Shown: in pieces, positions 59,388 to 64,000 of the stretch
Numbering within the stretch: the first letter of the stretch is position 1
Layout of the letters: each line of letters starts with the position of its first letter
From: Beroe forskalii
Lineage: Eukaryota; Ctenophora; Nuda; Beroida; Beroidae
Assembly (NCBI GenBank): GCA_011033025.1
Contig: WFMF01000034.1
Location: 558,001 to 622,000 of the forward strand
DNA length: 64,000 nt
Direction: 5' to 3'
Position numbers and translations under genes: made by a program
Notes under the pieces: generated by a model
What the model saw: only the letters and a program-made list of their open reading frames with translations
Database searches by the model: none
Told to the model about the DNA's origin: nothing

Positions 59388-60638
59388 TTACGTAACGCAC
59401 ACTTTTTACTCAATTTTGAGGATTCAAAGGTCAAGGCAGCCAAATTGAAGTCATCACAGCACTATTCCTTGCTTTAGAGACAAACTTCAAACATTCATTG
59501 AGCCTATTTGATGTTTTGAATGAGAATTGGTTGCACAGAAAATTTTACACAAGCCATCAAAAATGTTACGTAACGCACAGGACTGGATCAAATAAAATCA
59601 ATTGACAGAATTTGATCACAAAAAGTCAGTTCCATGTGAGCGAATGGGGAGTTCACACTAGTTTCTAATGATAGAAGAATATATAAACTTTAAGTTTAAC
59701 AATGCTTTTATTGGTTGATGCACCCCATTTTCTTTTTTACCAGGCTCACATAATTTGTTACGTAATGCACAAAATGCCTGTTACGTAATGCACAAATTTT
59801 CCTCACTGTGAATAGACCTATTTTATACTGTTCTATTGACATAGTAAGGCCTCAATTAGATGCAGGAGCAATCAAGGTCCTCAATCTAAAAAAATCTTGG
59901 TGGTTCTATCAATTTCAGTCCCATATTAGGCCATCAAAAGTGTAGCAAAAAATTGGATCAATTTTCTATGATTTTACTGTCATACTCAGAATATTTCATT
60001 TCTGACAGGGTTAAGATCACTCTTGGTATCACCCAGCAACTTTATAAGATGAATAATGGCCGATTCCTATCGTGAGAGGGCCAAATTCAACGATTTTCGA
60101 ATTTGCTAGTAGAAAAAGATGTTTTTTTCATGTGTCACAAAGTGGCAAATTTTTGAGAAAATCACTTTTTGAGGCCATTAAAGCACAATTCCTCAAGGGC
60201 ATTGATATCTTATACCCCTGAATACATTTTTGATAGCATTTAGGTTCTAGAAAAAGAAAATTTATCGATTTATATGCTTTGATTTTCTAATGTATGTGGG
60301 ATTGAATGACTAAATACTAAATTTTTCTTTGTAATTCTTTTCTAAGTTGAAATTTACTTTACATTCCTTATCTGTAAGTTATTACAGAATTTTCTGATTA
60401 GAAATGGATATTTCTTGCAGTTTCTTTCATTGAAAATTAATTGGAAAAAGTTTTGTGCATTACGTAACGTTACGTAACGCACAAGGCCATATTGTCTAAA
60501 TTTGATCAGTCTAAGCTTTCACACATGTGCCATGACGACCAAAAGTATCCAAAACAGCTGAAAATGAGTTTTCGGCATAAATGGAAATGAATTAAGGCTT
60601 TTACAAAACTTTTTGCATCATTTTGTTACGTAACGCAC
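59388..60638. promoter_or_regulatory. Dispersed TTACGTAAYGCAC motif cluster
   Basis: The 13-mer TTACGTAAYGCAC occurs at 59388, 59566, 59758, 59781, 60470 and 60626, plus an inverted one ending about 60467 that makes a near-palindrome with the 60470 site. Sequence between them is not repeated. TTACGTAA is the consensus bound by PAR-bZIP and NFIL3-type factors. It also resembles ends of some small DNA transposons. Confidence 0.6.
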
Positions 60639-60639
60639 A

Positions 60640-61450
60640 CATCAATTGTCCCCAAAGAGTTTGAACGTCACTTCAAAATAGTTAGAGAAAGCGATTATTC
60701 ATATTAAAATATGAATCAAACTAGATCAAAAGTCCACTATGGAGCAAAAATTATTCCCTTGATTACAAATATAAGCATTCTTTATGATAATTCAAAAATG
60801 CCATTAATTGAGGGCTGAACATTGTCCAAAAGTAGCCCTACTCAATCGCGCAAATCGTCGAGGTCTTTCAATATTTTTTGATGCGGTTTTTTGCATCATT
60901 TAGAGGAAAGTCTTAGCTTTCATTTGAAGTCAAAGCTTTTTGCTGGACTGATGATTTCAAATTTCAAAATTTTTCCTCGTTTTCGTGGATTTGCCCATAT
61001 ACTCTTGATTTATAAAATTATCCTTGCTTTAAATGATGGTTCATTAAAGGGAAACAACAAGCCTCAAGCCCTGTGACCCTGCATTCCGCCCTCATTTTAG
61101 AGCCCACTTGTAATACCAAGTGGAAGGTCCTTATTAAGTTTATGAGCTGAGCCTAGGAAAATGAATTATCTTGTTTACAAACTCTGATTGCACAACACCA
61201 ACACCCCTATGCCCTCTAATACTCAGCAAGACAAGATATTTGTTCTGATATATTTTCCACTTCCAGTATGTAGGAATGATTAATGGAATGTCAATAGAAA
61301 ATTTTGTTTTATTCTGAAATTTTGTTTTATTCTGAGAGGGCTGCTGTACCCGTGTAACTAATTACACTCGGCTAAAACGGGGACATTATCAATGAGATGA
61401 CGTCATTATCACAGCTCAAAGTGGGAGTATTGGTGACGAGGAACCAGTTA
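60640..61450. other. 3' flank of the P450 gene
   Basis: AT-rich. A duplicate phrase attttgttttattctgaaat occurs around 61300-61335. No exon seen. Confidence 0.5.
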
Positions 61451-63943
61451 CTAAGCGTTGTTGTTAATAACTCGCACCATGATTTGTTCTTTAGGGGTGA
61501 GAGTGCAGCTTTGTAACTCCGTAATTCTCCCAAACTCCGGTGTGAAGGTCAGCGTAGAGAAGAGTTTAGTGAGGAGAACATGGGGCAGGACCACTGCTAG
61601 GCTCTTACCAAGACAACTCCGGGGGCCAATCATGAAGGGGAGGTAGGTGCCTGAAAGAGGGGTTAAGGCATTTCCCACACTGCTTTTTGGCATCATGCCA
61701 TTTCCTACACTGCCATTTGCCTCACTGCTCCTTGGCAGATTACCATTTCCACTCTGAGAAAGCCATCTCTCTGGTCTGAAGGTATCCGCATCCTTGCCCC
61801 AGTACTGCGGTAGTCTCTGCTGGACATACACCCCCGCTTGGACCAATGCCCCACCTGGGATGTGGAAGTTTCCCAGTTTAGTTGGACTTCGGTTCCACCT
61901 GTGGGGTGTTTCATGATAAAATAAATAAATAAATATTGGCAATTATAAAGCACTTCTTTTGGATAAATACTTGGCGGAATTGACTCCGTCGCGGACCCAC
62001 CAGCCCCGCGGTGGACCCGCCAGCCCCGCGGCGGACCTGCTGCGGACTCCGACAAATTCCGCAATAGAAATTTTTTGGCGGAATTCAGTGGACCCACGGC
62101 GGACTTCCTCAAAGCCCGCCACGGAACCGCGGGTCCGCCGCGGACCCCCCGGGGCCCGGCGGACACCCCGCCGCGGAGTCGTCAAAAACTCCGCCAAAAA
62201 AGTCCGCTGCGGAAACCCCAGAGTTCACAGCAAAAGTCCGCCGCAGAACCCCACTCCGCCAGCGGAATCGGTCAACAAACTCCGCCAGTGGACCCAAGTC
62301 CGCGGCGGACTCCAGTCCGCGGACTCTGCTACACTTGCGGAATCCGCTGGCGGAATCCACGGACCAAAGCCCGCTGGCGGACTTTAAGTGAAATGTACAA
62401 ATAATTCTTAACGAAGTAATATTATCGAGCACAGGTCACATTTTGTGATAAGACGAAATGATACTGAAAGGAAAATGAATAATGATCAATAATTATACTA
62501 CCTGTGTGACACAGGGACTGGTGGGTAAAGTCTCTGGGTCTCTGATATGCACGCCGTTATCAAGGGAATGTCTTTCTTCCACCAGTTAGTTGCAGTGCTG
62601 GCGGTGTTTATACTGCCCGCCTCCTTTGACACCAGCTGAGTGACAAAAGGATTTTCCAGGATTTTAGCGAATGTGAAAGACGATACGTTGGCAACAGTAT
62701 CGTATCCTGCTATCAGAAACATCGTGACATCATCGATCATTTCTTCTTCATCTGGAGCGTTGCACTCTATAATCATGTCGAGGACATCCCATGAATGTTC
62801 ACTTTCAATTCCCGAATCATGTCTTGAGTTTTGTTCTAAGACATTCCTTGACTTATTTCCTGAGTCCTTCCTGACCTCCCCCCGTATTGACTCATTTCCT
62901 GAGTCCTGCCTGACTGCCTCCCGTCTTCTCCGCCTCCTAATCATCTGGTGAGCGTAGCTCCTCACTTCCTTGACAGCTCTTACAAACTCCAGTTTAATCT
63001 CCCTATCTACCCACGGTACAGCATTACGGACATGATCGAGCCCCCTACTGAACCCTATGCGCAGCAGTGAGTCTATGGACTGTCTGACAATAGCCATCGT
63101 GTGGGTCTGAACCTTCTCCTGACCAAGGACTAGGTGGTTGATGATGTCAAACACCACTTTCTTCATGATCTGTGCCATATCAATCGAGTTTTTCTCAGTT
63201 TTTAACCCCTCTATCAGTTTATCAGTGTGTCGGAATATCACTTTGACCCACCCATCCGAGTTGAAACCCGTGAAAAACCTGCGGATTTTTTGTTTTATTT
63301 ATTTTTGGGGGCACTGGAGATGCAGGCATCATTGCCTGCAATTTTGTAATTTTTCATGATTATCAGATATTATGTCTGAAAAGACGAAAACTAGAGGCGA
63401 ATCCAGCATCATAGAATGAGTTCGTGTCATCTTCAAAAACCCTTACCTGCGGTACTCCCTCCTCTTCCTGAACCAGACCTCACCCCCCGGCTCGTTGAAG
63501 ATGCTGTGCAGCCCGCAGACCCGCTGACCCAGGAAGTAGCCGAGGAAGGGGTAGAGGAACTTCTCTTGGGGCTGGGAGAAGTAGGCGTGCAGCAGCTGGG
63601 GATTCGTGACGCACACCTGCGGGGTAAGGTGTTTATTTTGGAAGTATCCACAAACCCCTGACCCATAGACCAACACAAAGATGCTGGATTTTGAAATTCT
63701 GGACTCTGTTTCCAAATGGAGAAACGCGCAATAAGTCCTCACCTTTTTCCGACAATTCTGAGAATGGCCAAATTGAAGAAAATCACCGGCATGCATGCCT
63801 GCGCCCCCTAAAGAAGAACCATACCTGGGGGGTGGTGAGCAGCCAGAGCAGATGCAGGTCTGGGTACTCAATGCTCCATTTCATTCGCAGACTAAACGGG
63901 GTGCCCTCCCGTGCTGTTACTGCTTTAAGTTCCGACAAGTGAC
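61451..63943 (-). CDS. CYP: Cytochrome P450, N-terminus beyond the window
   Basis: Exons 63943-63825, 63616-63447, 63278-62502 and 61898-61451 join in frame. Landmarks are WFRKRREYRRFF (helix C region), FLIAGYDTVANVSSF (I helix, AGxDT), ISETQRLYPPVPV (K helix, ExxR) and PFMIGPRSCLG (haem cysteine). All catalytic motifs are intact. The enzyme would be a membrane-bound mono-oxygenase of the clan 3/4/46 type; substrate unknown. Two low-complexity inserts are unusual: an Arg, Ser and Asp-rich one before the I helix (repeats of RQDSGNES and RKDSGNKS) and an Asn/Ser/Gly-rich one before the haem loop (SGNGNLPRSSEANGSVGNG). The gene starts outside the window. Confidence 0.95.
61975..62395. repeat. 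CG-rich repeat in a P450 intron
   Basis: Many copies of TCCGC, GCGGA, CCGCGGCGGAC and related words on both orientations, about 65-70% GC by eye in an AT-rich intron. Frames opened in several phases are artefacts. Self-complementary arms could fold into hairpins. Confidence 0.8.
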
Positions 63944-64000
63944 CTGAAAAGGATGAAATTGCCTAGTTTGGGCTGGAGGTAAGGACTCTGATCTTAGGCT

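Noticed and set aside
61959-62432. Overlapping arginine/proline-rich frames
   Set aside because: They arise from the CG-rich repeat inside a P450 intron whose flanking exons join cleanly without it.

Overview
The window looks like nuclear DNA of an invertebrate animal. Most genes are split by GT-AG introns of about 80-900 bp. The coding content is typically metazoan: an organic anion transporter, a mucolipin channel, a secreted tandem-kringle protein, a TRIM37-type RING, a SLAIN-like microtubule protein and a cytochrome P450. The repeats (a CR1/Jockey-type LINE, a Tc1/mariner-like element, small foldback elements, many minisatellites) fit a marine invertebrate. I cannot fix the phylum from sequence alone. 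There is no prokaryotic or viral gene organisation.

Layout, left to right. 0.8-5.9 kb (-): an intronless 1704-residue secreted repeat protein with a von Willebrand D domain. 8.2-9.3 kb (-): the first three exons of a PAPS transporter whose 3' half is not visible. 10-11.4 kb: GC-rich foldback elements, one with a degenerate telomere-like core. 12.0-18.6 kb (-): a full OATP/SLCO transporter in 14 exons. 20.7-21.3 kb: a 36-copy 15-bp minisatellite. 21.4-23.5 kb (+): a two-exon DDE transposase. 23.7-25.9 kb (+): exons with a chromokinesin-type cysteine motif and a proline-rich coding minisatellite. 28.2-30.5 kb (+): a small secreted two-kringle gene. 35.0-41.4 kb (-): a mucolipin (TRPML) gene. 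44.0-46.2 kb (-): the C-terminal half of a SLAIN-like gene. 46.7-48.3 kb: a broken LINE. 50.5-51.6 kb (+): the first RING exons of TRIM37. 51.9-56 kb (+): a LINE with long intact ORFs, lying just past those exons. 56-61 kb: non-coding repeats, including dispersed TTACGTAA motifs. 61.4-63.9 kb (-): a cytochrome P450 running off the right edge.

The most striking pattern is that tandem repeats in the introns are often anchored on splice sites. Copies of a 5' or 3' splice site with its flanking exon bases are repeated next to the real one in the OATP and mucolipin genes, and a 616-bp GTTATT array starts at the first intron base of a kringle intron. Two mucolipin introns appear to end in CAT instead of CAG, while tandem copies of one of these acceptors keep CAG. 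At six junctions the frame is kept only if the exon ends one base before the visible GT. These could be assembly errors, non-standard splicing or gene decay; transcript data would decide.

Four genes (PAPS transporter, cysteine-motif gene, SLAIN, TRIM37) appear only in part, with mobile elements inside or next to three of them, so the region may be rearranged by transposition.
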